A stretch of 64,000 bases of DNA from Tolypocladium sp. Sup5 PDA-1 (lineage: Eukaryota; Ascomycota; Sordariomycetes; Hypocreales; Ophiocordycipitaceae). The position numbers were made by a program, and so were the translations under genes. The stretch covers positions 186,001 to 250,000 of the forward strand of contig JPHH03000007.1 of NCBI GenBank assembly GCA_000750105.3. Reading direction: 5' to 3'. The notes under the pieces were generated by a model, which was given only the letters and a program-made list of their open reading frames with translations, was not told the DNA's origin and did no database searches. Each line of letters opens with the position of its first letter. Positions within the stretch are counted from its first letter, which is position 1. Of the stretch, positions 52,151 to 63,243 are shown piece by piece.

Positions 52151-54944
52151 GCTCTTCGCCTGTAGCGGGCTGTGCCTCTGGCGGCTCTCCGAGGGCGGGC
52201 GGGCTTGCGATGGATGATATGGGCGGGCTTGCGACGGTATTGTAATGGATGAACTAATGATGCTTCGTTAGAGTGACTCGTCGGGGTTGGTGGCATCAAC
52301 ACCACGACTCCACGAGGAAGGCACGGCGATACGAGTACATGATACCTCATGGCTAACATTCGGCATAACTTCAACCAATGACAGAACGGGATTCCTCCGT
52401 CGACCAATATCCGAAGAGCGGATAATCCCGCAACCTTAATACCTCTGCATAAAGAAGCAAAGCTGGAAGCTGCTTGCTCGGGCACTTGCCGTGTACCCTC
52501 TGCATCGCAAAGCTTTCAGCTTTGCTTAATGAAGCGCACGCTTTTGCTGCGGCGCGTAGTCCACGACGCGCTCACCAGGCGCGAGCACGCACTGCTTCTT
52601 AGTCATTTTCGCGGTACTCATGAAACGCGCAAATGTGAAGTGAATGTGATCAGGGCTTGTCCACGTTTCTCGACAAATAAAACGTCCGTCACGGTTTCCC
52701 CCAACGTGAAATTGGCAGCCGGTTTATGGCGGCCAATGAAATCGCCTAGGTCGACACCTTCGGCGCACTGGCAGGAGTAGTTGATTGGTTGCGTTCCCGA
52801 ATCGTTTGTACATACGCGGTTCCCCTCCTGCAGCTTGTTCGCGTCGCCAGTGCCAGCCGACGCCGAACACCAGGAGAAGGTCTGCTACATCGTCCTACTG
52901 CTCTGTCCAGCAATATCCAGATCTCGCACTGCTCGCTGCCACAGAGAGAGCTAACCCAAACCACGATGCGAGGATTATCCGTATATAGCAGAGATATGGG
53001 GATTTGTAAGACTCGGTGGTGAAGCGCCCGCACCATCTGTCAAACTGTAGGGTTGTAGAGAGTCTATTGGCCTTGACCACTGCTCAAGTAAAGAGGACGA
53101 AGGTCCCAGTTATATACACAACAGCGGTGCCCAAGTGGGTCGGGACGCCTCGGCTGGGGCGGAATATCGTTTGACAGTTTCAAAGGACTCGGGTGTGCAA
53201 CGCGCTCGAGTAGTCGCGACAATGGTAACGATGCTCATGCGGATTTAGCAGTAGATGGACTAATATCGCCCTGGTTGCTTTTTACGATACGTAGCCTACC
53301 CGCGAAGCAGCAGCAGGTCATCTGTCTCAGGCCAAGGTCCAGTCAAAGCTGGCAACAGGCCGTAGGCGTACTGCGAAGAAAGAAAGCCGTGGGGTGCGCT
53401 TGGGCACAGCAACACAGCAGCACACTGCTCTGCGTGGTACCTCGCCTGGGGTGTCCTTGCGTTCGCATGGTGTTGGCGTGGCACCGCGGCGAATATCAGA
53501 CCCCGTCGATGGCTCTGGTACCTGTGTCAGGCCAGCAGCTTTGGCTCTTCGAAGCTACATTTCTAAATCGCAGAGACCCCGAGGACGACAACTCCGTGAC
53601 AACTCTTGTATGCCAGGCAGTGCCAGAATCTCAGCCATCAAGTGCCTCCTTTATTAGGTTGATTACTTTTGTGCAAATAGATATTTTTAGCTGCACGAAT
53701 AGTAATCCTCTTACCCAAAGGCCGCCTTGGCTTGGGTCAATGCGACCTGGGAGAAACTGCCAAGGCTTATGGCCGTGAGGTTGAGGTCCTTTATTCCAGA
53801 TGGAGGAGCATTCTTCTCTTTTTGGCCCACACAGATCTTGGTTGCATCCTTTCATCGTCGTCGCTCGATCCATCTCGAACGTCAGACACCTCCCCACCCC
53901 CTTCTGATGGCGATTTGGCAGTGCCAGACTGACGCAAGGGGACTGTCGATGCATGTACATACTAGGCATATCTCCTGCGCCACCAGCCACAGCACTGGTT
54001 CTGCAATGCCCTGAAAGGGAGCACGGGAGGCCAGGACAATCTGTTCTACTTGGCAAGTTTGTGGCTGGCTTGGTTGGATAGCCCACGGTTGGTCGGCTCG
54101 TGTGCGAGCGAGCCCCCCTCCCCACACAGTTGTCCTCCCTGCTTTGAAAGACTGAGCCATCGCCGTCTGCTCTCCCGCGCCCACAGCATTAGCTCTGATA
54201 TCATCTCAAACACTTCCTCGCCTCTAGACGGATCCAATTTCGTAGCCCAGGTACGAAGTAGCAGGTCGCAAAGAGGAAAGAATACGATGTCCCAAATCAC
54301 GGCGAAGACGGTCATGACGACCTCGACGTTTCCTTGGCAGTTGAGCCAACGTCGCTCGCCAACGTCGCTCGCCAACCCCACACGCCCATGTCTCTCGTAG
54401 ACGGCAGCCCGCAGAATGGCCCGCGACCGGGAGGCAAGTCCAAGTCTTTCGTTTGCGATTTCTGCCGTGCGAGGCTGCGAACCGTTGGTGCAAAGTGGCG
54501 CGTTCGGGTTAGACATGCGGGATCTGGACGCAGGCTGGGTATGCAGGTGCCCGGGACGATCGCTTGCGGGCCAGGCTGTGGACTGAGCGTTGTCTTAGCG
54601 ATGAGGGCGGCTCATGGCCAAATTCGTCCGGTGCAGGGTTCCCAGCATCTATGTTTGGCCAAGGCACGGAGGGGGTTGAGGCTCTGCAGCCCTTGTCCGA
54701 GGCGGCTTGGGGCTGACGGCGGATCGAGAGACTCCCGTCGATAGTCTCCTGCAAGCGACGACCCATCCGCTGCCGTTGGGCATCAACTTGTCCAAGCTGA
54801 GAAGTGACGGGTGTTGCAGAAACACGCATGCGAAGTTCGAGGGGAGAAAGGCTCGATTTGTACAGTGAGTCGTTCAAAGCCACAACCCTGTGGCGGTCTT
54901 CAACAACCTGCAAACCACAACGGCGGAGCCAACTACAGACCGGT

Positions 54945-55646
54945 CTAGACGAATTTGAAATGGCCAAAGTAGGGCGTGACGTGAAAGTCGGCCACGTCTG
55001 GCGGACTCCAGGCCCCCATGGTCTGGTTTGGGAACATCTGCGGGCTGGTCACCGTCCTGAAGAAGTTCATGCGCCACGTCGTCCCCTGGGCCTTTCCGTT
55101 GTCCACATTGAACAGTCCCAGCGGTATCCTGACCTCGCTCTCCCACACGTGTCCCGGCCTGTCCAGTCTCGTCGCCGCGCCGAGGCCGTCGGCGAAGGGA
55201 TCCGGGACGACGAAGTGGTCAAACGGCGACCCCGGCGCGCGCCGCCTGGACGGGTTGTACACGAACGTCTGCAGCGTCACGTTGTTCGCGTTCACCTCGA
55301 ACTCAAAGTACGTGATCGGGTCCGCGTCCCCGCGCGACATGAAGATCTCCATGACCTCGTACTCGAAGATGGGGGTGTTGGTGCCCTGCGAGGCGTTGAA
55401 GAAGAAGTTGGTCTCGTTGTACGCCGTCAGCGTGAAGTCGAGGGTCGAGTCGCTGTAGCACAGCTCGACTTCCGTGAGGGGGAACTCGGCCAGGTTGGGG
55501 AGCGCCTTGGAGTATGTGAGCTTTGGAAGCTTGGGGCAGCCGCAGGCTGGGACGGCGACGTGCGGTAGAGTAATATCGTGGGCATCGACTCGAGGGACGA
55601 GTGTCGCGGCCGCGGCGACGAAACTGACCATGGCGGAGCGATACAT
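54945..55646 (-). CDS. Secreted CBM9/DOMON-like carbohydrate-binding protein
   Basis: This is a single exon of 233 aa. ATG 55646 (MYRSAMVSFVAAAATLVPRV) gives a classical signal peptide with cleavage expected after about residue 22 (VDA-HD). The frame is open upstream but has no further ATG. The mature part is a beta-sandwich-like domain: VPACGCPKLPKLTYSKAL, LTEVELCYSDSTLDFTLTAY, PIFEYEVMEIFMSRGDADPI, YFEFEVNANNVTLQTFVYNP, WESEVRIPLGLFN and WRMNFFRTVT. The order (strand with EVMEIFM, DPITYFEFEVN, EVRIPLGLF, WRMNFFR) is that of the carbohydrate-binding family 9-like fold also found in ethylbenzene dehydrogenase-related and DOMON-type proteins. A cell-wall or extracellular role is likely; the ligand is unknown. 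Five or so N-glycosylation sequons fit secretion. Confidence 0.87.
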   Translation of the reverse strand: MYRSAMVSFVAAAATLVPRVDAHDITLPHVAVPACGCPKLPKLTYSKALPNLAEFPLTEVELCYSDSTLDFTLTAYNETNFFFNASQGTNTPIFEYEVMEIFMSRGDADPITYFEFEVNANNVTLQTFVYNPSRRRAPGSPFDHFVVPDPFADGLGAATRLDRPGHVWESEVRIPLGLFNVDNGKAQGTTWRMNFFRTVTSPQMFPNQTMGAWSPPDVADFHVTPYFGHFKFV

Positions 55647-56167
55647 TTCGACAACGCCGATTGTTCTCAATCCAAGGCAACGTTGATGGTTCTGTTGCGA
55701 CACTGGCTAACTGCCATCCCGCAGGGACGTGTAAGCATTATATCATTCTGGCTGAATCCCAAATGCCAACCCTCATCGGTCCCGACCATTCGACTATTTC
55801 GCCGAACTATTCGGCCCGTCTGTCAGCACTTAACCCCAGGAGATCTACAAAGGAACCTCGCATCCGACCCAGCGATACGAGGCACAGCATGCTGCGGACT
55901 TTGCAGGTGCATTATTCCTTGCGAATATGATGGGCTTCAACTCGTCTCCAACTCGTGCGCTTAACGACGCTGACGTCTCGGACGTTTGTGCCAGGTACGG
56001 AGTACGTGACGGCCCAACGCTTCGTCGCCTTCAAGCTGCTCGATTTGCGAGGGACGGCAAAGGAGCATTGCTTGCCAACTACGACAAGGGCGTCGCAGCG
56101 TCTGTATTCCTTTGCATTCTGCTGTCTCCGTGGCTGACGCCCTCCCGTTTGTAAAACGAAATCTACA
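55647..56167. other. Intergenic between NAD(P)HX dehydratase and CBM9-like gene
   Basis: These 521 bp should contain the promoter of the secreted protein gene and the 3' flank of the dehydratase gene. No gene or repeat is visible. Confidence 0.55.
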
Positions 56168-57430
56168 TTACAGCTTGGACGCGTTGGAGTCGCCGTCTAC
56201 TTCCCCAAAGAGGCCCATGAAGGCGGTGTGCACCTCGTCCGTCAGGTCGCTGGCCTGTAGACTCCGACCCTTCTTGAGGAACGCCAGCCGAGAAGACTCC
56301 TATTCCACTGTTAGTTTCTAGTCATGCCGTTCTCATACCCATGGTTTCCCGGCTTTCTTGAGCAGAACCACATGAAGGGCATAGAAGTTGACGTACCCTC
56401 GTGATGGCACTCCCTCCAAAAGCTGCAAGACCCATCATCTCGTCTTCTGACAGCGGATCATCTCCAACGTCCCATAGCCGGTCCATATATGCCTTCCTCC
56501 AACCTAGGAACGTTGCCACGGTTCCAGTCAGGGTGTCACCCTGGCCGCCGCTCCTCTTCTTGCCTCCTTCTAGGTCGTCGGTCAAGGTCGTGCGTCCATT
56601 CGATATGAAGTCCTTGCCACCCTTCTGTATGATGGTGACGCCACCCAGCGCTCTCGCAAGACTCTCTACTTTGCCCGTCTCGCTCTCATTTCCCGGATCT
56701 TTGAGCTTGAGTGCGTCCCACAGCCGTCCGAATTCAACCACGTTGGGCGTGAGAATCGCACCCTTGTATCCCTTCACCAGGTCCGGATCATTCTGCACGA
56801 GCTGCAGAGCGTCTGCGTCGAGAACGACAGGCATTTTCTTCTCCCGCGCGGCGCGGATAACTCGGGACACGGTTGCCTGCATGAGAGGGTCTCGGCCTAA
56901 CCCAGGGCCCACGACTAGGACGTGCAGCCGTGGGAGCATCTCGATGATCGTTGCTGCGATGTGCTCCGGATCCGTGTCATGCTCCTTCGCGTCCGCCTTC
57001 GATGAAGGGGACTGGCGCATGAGCGGATGGACCATCAGGTTTGGCGAGTACGTCTTGATGACGGCGCCGGCTCCGGGCGTACAGATAACATGAGACTGCA
57101 AGACGAGCCATCAGCCATTGCTCCCCTCAAGAATCGGCGGAGCGTCATCGCCACCCACCATGTCGCAACCCAGCCTCGCGCTGGCCATGGCCGAGAAATA
57201 CGGCGCGCCAGTGTAGTCCTCGCTCCCTCCGATGACTGCAATACGCCCCAGCTGCCCTGCTGAGGTCAGTCTTCCATCGCAAACATAGGAGCCAGGTCAC
57301 CGTGCAATGGCACGTTGACGAACGAACCCTTGTGGAATTTGTCCATCATTGGCGGGACCATCCGCCGCACCTTTCCCAGTACGCCCCTCGTTGCTGCAGA
57401 CATTTCAGGGCCTTGGTCGTTTGTGGTCAT
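56168..57430 (-). CDS. ATP-dependent (S)-NAD(P)H-hydrate dehydratase
   Basis: Four exons (57328-57430, 57159-57256, 56397-57095, 56168-56299) give 343 aa. An in-frame second Met at 57403 (MSAATRGVLGKVRRMVPPMM) is an alternative start. The enzyme is of the ribokinase-like YjeF C-terminal family, which repairs damaged hydrated NADH and NADPH with ATP. Motifs: GRIAVIGGSEDYTGAPYFSA, SHVICTPGAGAVIKTYSPNL, VVGPGLGRDP, DADALQLVQ, LTPNVVEFGRLW, VTIIQKGGKDFISNG, and the catalytic GGQGDTLTGTVATFLGW. It ends ESSRLAFLKKGRSLQASDLT plus a C-terminal helix. The first intron uses GTTCGT to restore FHKGQLGRIAV; a second in-frame donor lies 33 nt downstream. No N-terminal epimerase domain is present, as usual in fungi. 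Confidence 0.95.
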
Positions 57431-58026
57431 CGCGAGAGAAAGCACCGCGTCGTGGTGAGGCAGCAGCGTGAGCTGTGGTCAAAGCCAAAGGGCGATGCAG
57501 AGTCGAGCCGAAGAGCGCGATCGGGCAGCTATATGAACGCCAATCGTATGCTCACAAGGATGCCTCAGGATGAATCGTATACTCGAGGGTTTGGTCTTTC
57601 CACTGAACACGCTGGTGTCGGAAGATCAAGTGAGATGCAAATGCAAAACCGGAATCTTGAATGGCCCAATAGAGTCCAGTCAATACCTAAATAGCAGTCA
57701 TGATGTCACCTGAGCCGAGGCTGCAGAAATTACGCAGCAGCCACGACAAGCACTATCGGAACACAATTCACTTGCTCCAGATTAGGATCAATGTGTTTTA
57801 TAGAACAAAAGAAATTGAGGGCGTTCATTGAGTAATGAGCTCTATTTTTACATGTGGTGGTACGATTGGCGAATCTCCCCAGCGTCACCCATCGCTCCAT
57901 CAGGTGCACACCCCTCGGCTATTCCCTCCGCATCTAGAGAGAAGAACAACTAAAATTTCGGTATAGACAGCAGCCTCCCCAACAGCCCTTTCTCTAAGTC
58001 GCTCGAGGAGACGTGTGATTAAATGC
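57431..58026. other. Intergenic between ATP1 and NAD(P)HX dehydratase
   Basis: These 596 bp hold the 3' flank of ATP1 (AT-richer at 57770-57850) and the promoter of the dehydratase gene. No gene is visible. Confidence 0.55.
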
Positions 58027-60626
58027 TTAGCCCAGGAAGCTCTTGATGAAGGACTGGGTAACGTCCTTCAGGCGGGCCTCGAGGTCCTTGCTGATGGCGC
58101 CCTCCTTCTCGATGGTGGCCAGCAGGTCGGACTCGTTGGCCTTGAGGTGGGCAAGGTAGTCGGACTCCCACTGCAGGACCTTGTCGACAGGGACGGTGTC
58201 CAGGTAACCGTTGACACCGGCGAAGATGAGGGGAACCATCTCGTTGACGGCCATGGGGGAGTACTGCTTCTGCTTGAGGAGCTCGGTCAACTGCGAGAGG
58301 AGTGGTTAGCGTCTCTGTCGTAGAAGGTTGGGCCATCAGCGTGAAACTTACGCGCTCACCACGGGCCAGGGTCTGCTTGGTGGCGGCATCCAGATCGGAA
58401 CCGAACTGGGCGAAGGCAGCGACCTCACGGTACTGGGCCAAGAAGAGCTTCAGGGAACCGGCGACTTGCTTCATGGCCTTGAGCTGAGCGGCGGAACCGA
58501 CACGAGAGACGGACAGACCGACGTTGATGGCAGGTCGGACACCCTTGTAGAACAGCTCGGACTCCAGGAAGATCTGGCCGTCGGTAATGGAAATGACGTT
58601 GGTGGGAATGTAGGCGGACACATCACCACCCTGGGTCTCGATGATGGGCAGGGCAGTCATGGAACCACCACCGTGCTTATCGCTGAGCTTGGCGGCACGC
58701 TCCAGCAGACGCGAGTGCAGGTAGAAGACGTCACCGGGGTAAGCCTCACGGCCGGGGGGACGACGGAGCAGCAGGGACATCTGACGGTAGGCAACGGCCT
58801 GCTTGGACAGATCGTCGTAGATGACCAGGGAGTGGCGGCCATTGTCTCGAAACCATTCCCCTAAAGAGGCCCCTAGGAAGCAAGAAATGGTAAGTATATG
58901 TGCAAGATGACGTCTAGAGCTAAGGCGGATGAGAAAACAGTGCTATGCGCTTGCAGCAGCCGCTTTCTTGGTGTTTAGGTGCTGGGTAGTGAGTTTTGTT
59001 TGCCCTGTTGTTGCTGGCATGTCCCTGGGTGCCCTGTTGTTGCTGGCGTGTCCCTGGGTGCCCTGTTGTTGCTGGCGTGTCTCCGGGACCTCAGTGTCGC
59101 AACAGAACCCGCTTTAGCTTCACCACCAGCGGCGAGCCTCAACTCTCTTGGTGGGCTTTTGAAGCCAGATGCTTCATCTCAGGAAGGTGCGTCCACTGGA
59201 CGAGCCACATCGTGACGTGAAGGGGGAAAAAAGGCAGGAGGGACTTAAGGAAAGGTGATAGGGACAAACATACCGGTGAAGGGAGCGATATACTGAAGAG
59301 GGGCAGCCTCGGAGGCAGTGGCGGCGACAACAATGGAGTACTTCATGGCGTCGTTCTCCTCGAGGGTCTTGACGAGCTGGGCAACGGTGGAGCGCTTCTG
59401 GCCGACGGCGACGTAGACGCAGTAGAGCTTCTTGGACTCGTCGGTGCCGTTGTTCCATCGCTTCTGGTTCAGGATGGTGTCGAGGCCGACAGCAGTCTTG
59501 CCGGTTTGACGGTCACCAATGATCAGCTCACGCTGGCCACGGCCAATGGGAACCATGGCGTCCACGGACTTGAAGCCGGTCTGGACGGGCTCGTTGACAG
59601 ACTTGCGGGGCAGAATGCCGGGAGCCTTGAGCTGGGCACGGCGCTTCTCCTTGGTGTTGATGGGGCCCTTGCCATCGATGGGGTTACCCAGAGCATCGAC
59701 GACACGGCCAAGCATCTCAGGGCCGACGGGGACATCGACCTTGGGGACGCGTTAGCTAACAACTCCCGTGACAGCCAAACGCGAAACATCCGCATCGACT
59801 TACAATTTCGCCGGTACGCTTGACGGTCTGGCCCTCCGAGACCAGACGATCGGAACCGAACAGCACGACACCGACCTGGCCGGCCTCGAGGTTCATGCAC
59901 ATGCCCTTGACGCCAGAGGCGAACCTGAAACACCTGGGTTAGGGTCTGTTCTTGGTTTGCGGGTTAATTGGAGATGCGCATGACATACTCGACAAGCTCC
60001 TCAGCCTGGACGTTGGTAAGGCCGTGGACACGGGCGATACCATCACTGCGATCTCAATGTCAGCATGTTGCTCTGCTCGATTGACCGCCCCAGGTTGTTC
60101 CGTTGTGGTGCGAGATGAAGGGGGTGCTGACGCCCACGTCGAAGGGACCGGGGGGGCGTCGTTCGTTGCCAGAGCTCCACATACCCGACGGAAAGGACAC
60201 GGCCAGTCTCAGCGAGGCCGGACTCCTCCTGGACACCGCGAATTCGCTGCTCGAGAATGGATGAGACCTCAGTCGGCGTGGCCTTGGCGTCGGAGGCGTA
60301 GGATCGAGCCTGGACATTGAGGGCGGCGGGTGCGGCATTTCGGACCTGGGGAAAAACAAGTTAGCCGAAGCCCGACAAAACGGCCCTCCGGCCGAGCAGC
60401 GAGCGCCCAGCGCCAAAACAGCTCTAAAAAAGAAGCTCGACGACGTGTAGACATCGTTCGGCGATCCAATTGAGCTCTGCAGGCGTTTTCCTGATGGATC
60501 GGGGCGGCTGTCGATGGCATTGGCGCTCGGCTCGGGGCTGCTGGGGAGACTCACCGCGGCGACCCTGCCGGTAGCAGAGACGGCGCCCACGGCGCGCGTG
60601 GACTGTCGGAGAGCGTTCCGGAACAT
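58027..60626 (-). CDS. ATP1: Mitochondrial F1-ATP synthase alpha subunit
   Basis: Seven exons (60555-60626, 60185-60345, 59989-60045, 59804-59924, 59274-59739, 58352-58872, 58027-58290) give 553 aa, the usual length. The first exon and the start of the second encode the presequence (MFRNALRQSTRAVGAVSATG). Mature-protein landmarks are EVSSILEQRIRGVQEESGLA, DGIARVHGLTNVQAEELVEF, the nucleotide-binding P-loop GDRQTGKT (about 212-219), RSTVAQLVKTLEE, YDDLSKQAVAYRQMSLLLRR, and the SRVGSAAQ region with the arginine finger. It ends DVTQSFIKSFLG. It forms the alpha3-beta3 head of the proton-driven ATP synthase. Exon 3 is only 57 nt. The fifth intron (58873-59273) is about 400 nt and carries a 29 bp tandem repeat. 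The intron before exon 5 ends in CCAAG. Confidence 0.98.
59002..59088. repeat. 29 bp tandem repeat in an ATP1 intron
   Basis: Three tandem 29 bp units (59002-59030, 59031-59059, 59060-59088) each begin GCCCTGTTGTTGCTGGC. The first two differ by one base, and the third diverges at its end. They lie wholly within the intron between ATP1 exons 5 and 6. Confidence 0.92.
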
Positions 60627-61170
60627 ATTAAGGGAGGTGTATGGAGGTCTAGATGGAAGGGGGAGCAATTGCAGCAACGTGCAATTGGGGAGAGGGGAGA
60701 TTGGGGGTTGCGGTGCTGCCTTTGCAGGAGAGCAAATGGAGTTTTTCGGGAGGACAGTGACGGGAGCAGAGTCTGTGAGGGAGAGGGTGGAGCTGAGCTG
60801 GGCCGGCCCGCCCAATCAGCGCCCGTTGCGCGGTTTTGCCTACATATTCCGAGGCCTGCCTTAACAATTTTCGCTCGTTTCCAGGGCCAGGCCAGCGCAT
60901 GTTTTAGCCTGAGGAATCTCTTCTCCCCCATCTCCAGCTCCTTCCCGCTCTGACCTGCCCTGGAGCGCGCGCTAATAACCGCCGTAGCAACGGGCATCAC
61001 CAGGAAGCTCGACCAAACCGAGGCATCAACAGCAGTTCACAGCGGCTACGAGGACCACCTCGATAGATTCGGCCGCGCGCGCACGGAACGGTCGAGAGAA
61101 CGCACAGGCAGCAAGGGCATTCGGATTTCTATCATACATGCGCATTGTTACACTCTCCGTCAGCATCGCA
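60627..61170. promoter_or_regulatory. ATP1 upstream region
   Basis: These 544 bp hold the ATP1 promoter and leader and the 3' flank of the next minus-strand gene. The leader next to the ATG is CT-rich on the coding strand (about 60640-60730), typical of a strongly expressed gene. An ATTGG/CCAAT motif occurs near 60811-60818. Confidence 0.5.
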
Positions 61171-61839
61171 TCAAGCCGCCGCCGACGCGGTGACGGCCGT
61201 CTGCATCCTCCTCTGCAACAGCCTCACAAACGAGGCCACAGCCATTACCGCCCAGGCCTCTCCAAACTCTCCCGACGCTCCGACGCCCACAAACTGGAAC
61301 GCTCCCGCTTTGGTCAGGCTCCTGGTGAACTTGGCCTCACCTGCTACTGCCACGATCTCGTCTTCGTTGCCCAGGCGCACGAGCTTCCAACCGCCCGACC
61401 CTTCCCCCAAGGACTTCACCTCGTCACTGCGACTACTACGCCACTCGAATCTCTCGGGCAGTGAACCCCGGCAGAGAGAGATCGTGAACATATATGCCAG
61501 TGACCACCCGTTGCCGTGACACCGCAGCTCCTCTCGAATTGGCGGTTCCCCTGGTTGTGCTGCCAGCTCGACACAGTCGTGCCAGCCCATCTTGCTGCCG
61601 CTCCGTATCACGCCCACGGGTTCTGCGTCGATAGTCGGTCCATTGTAGAGTATGAGCTCGCCGTACCATCCGTTGGGCAAGGAGATGATGTGGGACGTGT
61701 TTGACTTGTCCTCCCCAAGCACGAGCCTGATGTGCGCCTTGCCCTTGTACCAGAAGCTGAATTTGGATGGGAACTTGACGTTTGCCAGAGTTGCCTGTTG
61801 CAAGCGAGATTCCACTTGCTTCGATTCGGCCGAGCCCAT
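61171..61839 (-). CDS. Unknown protein with N-myristoylation-like start
   Basis: This is a single exon of 222 aa from ATG 61839. The N-terminus MGSAESKQVESRLQQ has Gly2 and Ser6 and resembles an N-myristoylation signal, suggesting membrane attachment. The body looks beta-rich: ANVKFPSKFSFWYKGKAHIR, LVLGEDKSN, HIISLPNGWYGELILYN, GVIRSGSKMGWHDCVEL, and then LPERFEWRSSRSDEVKSLG, GWKLVRLGNEDEIVAVAGEA. The C-terminus has a helical, mildly hydrophobic stretch (FGEAWAVMAVASFVRLLQRR). The alternating strands plus a C-terminal hydrophobic helix recall tubby/LURP/scramblase-type folds, but this is only an impression. The coding bias and lack of stops make it a real gene. Confidence 0.8.
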   Translation of the reverse strand: MGSAESKQVESRLQQATLANVKFPSKFSFWYKGKAHIRLVLGEDKSNTSHIISLPNGWYGELILYNGPTIDAEPVGVIRSGSKMGWHDCVELAAQPGEPPIREELRCHGNGWSLAYMFTISLCRGSLPERFEWRSSRSDEVKSLGEGSGGWKLVRLGNEDEIVAVAGEAKFTRSLTKAGAFQFVGVGASGEFGEAWAVMAVASFVRLLQRRMQTAVTASAAA

Positions 61840-62601
61840 GATTGCGACTTGAATGCAGACACAGGGCGAGATGATCGTTCGGGCTTCAATGCTGGTGATG
61901 GTCTCGTTGTGACAACTAAGCAGCATCCAACAGCAGAGCGGATTTGTCGTGAATTGGAAGAATTGCGATAGATCGTGTCGTATTGCGACTGAGAGTATGT
62001 ACAGACTATTAAGATAGTGTTGAAAGGGAAGCTGGCAAGTATCGCAGCCAAGAACGCTCGCGGCTGGGGATGCTTCACCCTAATATACCACCGTGGCTTC
62101 GCGTGACATGATTACTTCCATGGGCTCAAATCCATATCGCCTTGTGCATAGCCTTGTCGTGGCAACTGGTCTGCCAGCATTGCCTGGCGTTGGTAAGCCT
62201 CATGGTCAGATTGCCCTCCCAACTTTGGAGAGGGGTGCTTTGGCTGAGCCACCGGTCCCACAGAGCGCTGCATATTACCGCATTGGGGTTGTCGAGGTAC
62301 ATCTACAATGTAAGACTGTCTGTATCAACGCCCCGTCGATATGCTCCGCCCCGTTTACCATGTCGAAATATCAAGGACACTCAAGTCATACGAACAAAAG
62401 GAGAAATATCTGCCGACAAGTTTCACATTTGGGGGCAAATATACGGAAGCCGGCGGGGATGCCGGTCGGTCTCTGAGGCCGTAGCTCGACTCAATTGCTG
62501 GTCGAGCTCATGCAAGGGCAACGGAAATACATGACCGCGTGATCCTATTTTCCCAAAAATGTTCGCCGTGACCATCCGTGAAGACAAAACCCCAAACCCG
62601 T
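61840..62601. other. Intergenic between RPL11 and the myristoylated unknown
   Basis: These 762 bp contain the promoter of the unknown gene and the 3' flank of RPL11. Overlapping open frames on the plus strand (62093-62534) lack domains. Confidence 0.55.
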
Positions 62602-63243
62602 TTATCGGACAATGCCATCGAAGCGGCTCTTGAACCACTTGACAGTCTCGTCGCGCTTGATGCGGTGGCTGGAACCGATAGTGCTCTTCATGCGTCGTCG
62701 TCGGGTAACACGCTCGCCAGGGCGGGTCATGCAGCAGTAGAAGTCCATGCCGTAGATACCGATAGAGGGGTCGTACTTGATGCCGAGATCGATGTGCTCG
62801 CTGATACCGAAGCCGAAGTTGCCGGTCTCGGAGAAGTTGCGCTTGCGCAGCTCGTACTCCTTGACCTTGAGGCCACGCTCCAGGATCTCCTCAGCCTGCC
62901 ACACTGTTAGAGCGACTGTCGGTTGATTGATGTGATCGTGTTGCACAGAGAAAATTTACCTTGGGGCCTCGGACAGTGACGTGGACGGCAATCTTTTCGT
63001 TACGTCGGATACCGAAGGTACGGACGGTGTATCGGGCCTTGCCTGAGGGAGGGGTTAGATGAGCGTCGTGCAGCAATTCTTCCACGGGCGCAACGTACTG
63101 TAGACAGGAGTCTGACCAGACAGCTGCTCGAGCACCTTGGCGGCACGGGTGAGTCTGTCACCAGATTCACCGACGGAGATGTTCAGAACGAGCTTCTGAA
63201 TCTTGAGCTCCCGCATGGGGTTGTTTGCCTTCTCGGATGCCAT
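62602..63243 (-). CDS. RPL11: 60S ribosomal protein L11 (uL5)
   Basis: Three exons (63099-63243, 62960-63042, 62602-62895) give 173 aa, as expected. The sequence reads MASEKANNPMRELKIQKLVL, NISVGESGDRLTRAAKVLEQ, then SKARYTVRTFGIRRNEKIAV, RGLKVKEYELRKRNFSETGN, FGFGISEHIDLGIKYDPSIG, IYGMDFYCCMTRPGERV, and ends WFKSRFDGIVR. The protein sits at the central protuberance of the large subunit, next to 5S rRNA, and is delivered with Rpl5 and 5S rRNA. The introns are 56 and 64 nt. It is head to head with SMB1. Confidence 0.98.

Larger units (their letters stand above)
50503..54944. other. Repeat-rich gene-free island
   Basis: These 4.4 kb hold no supportable gene. They contain an 8 bp repeat (51307-51342), a 14-unit 15 bp minisatellite (51631-51840), a long G run in a GC-rich hairpin (52100-52150), a 13 bp duplication (54347-54372), and stretches rich in CTAG, TTAAG and GTTAAC-like words near 51400-51600 and 51890-52080 whose composition differs from the neighbouring housekeeping genes. 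This looks like decayed mobile or subtelomere-like sequence, but no transposase, integrase or terminal repeat could be recognised. Confidence 0.6.
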
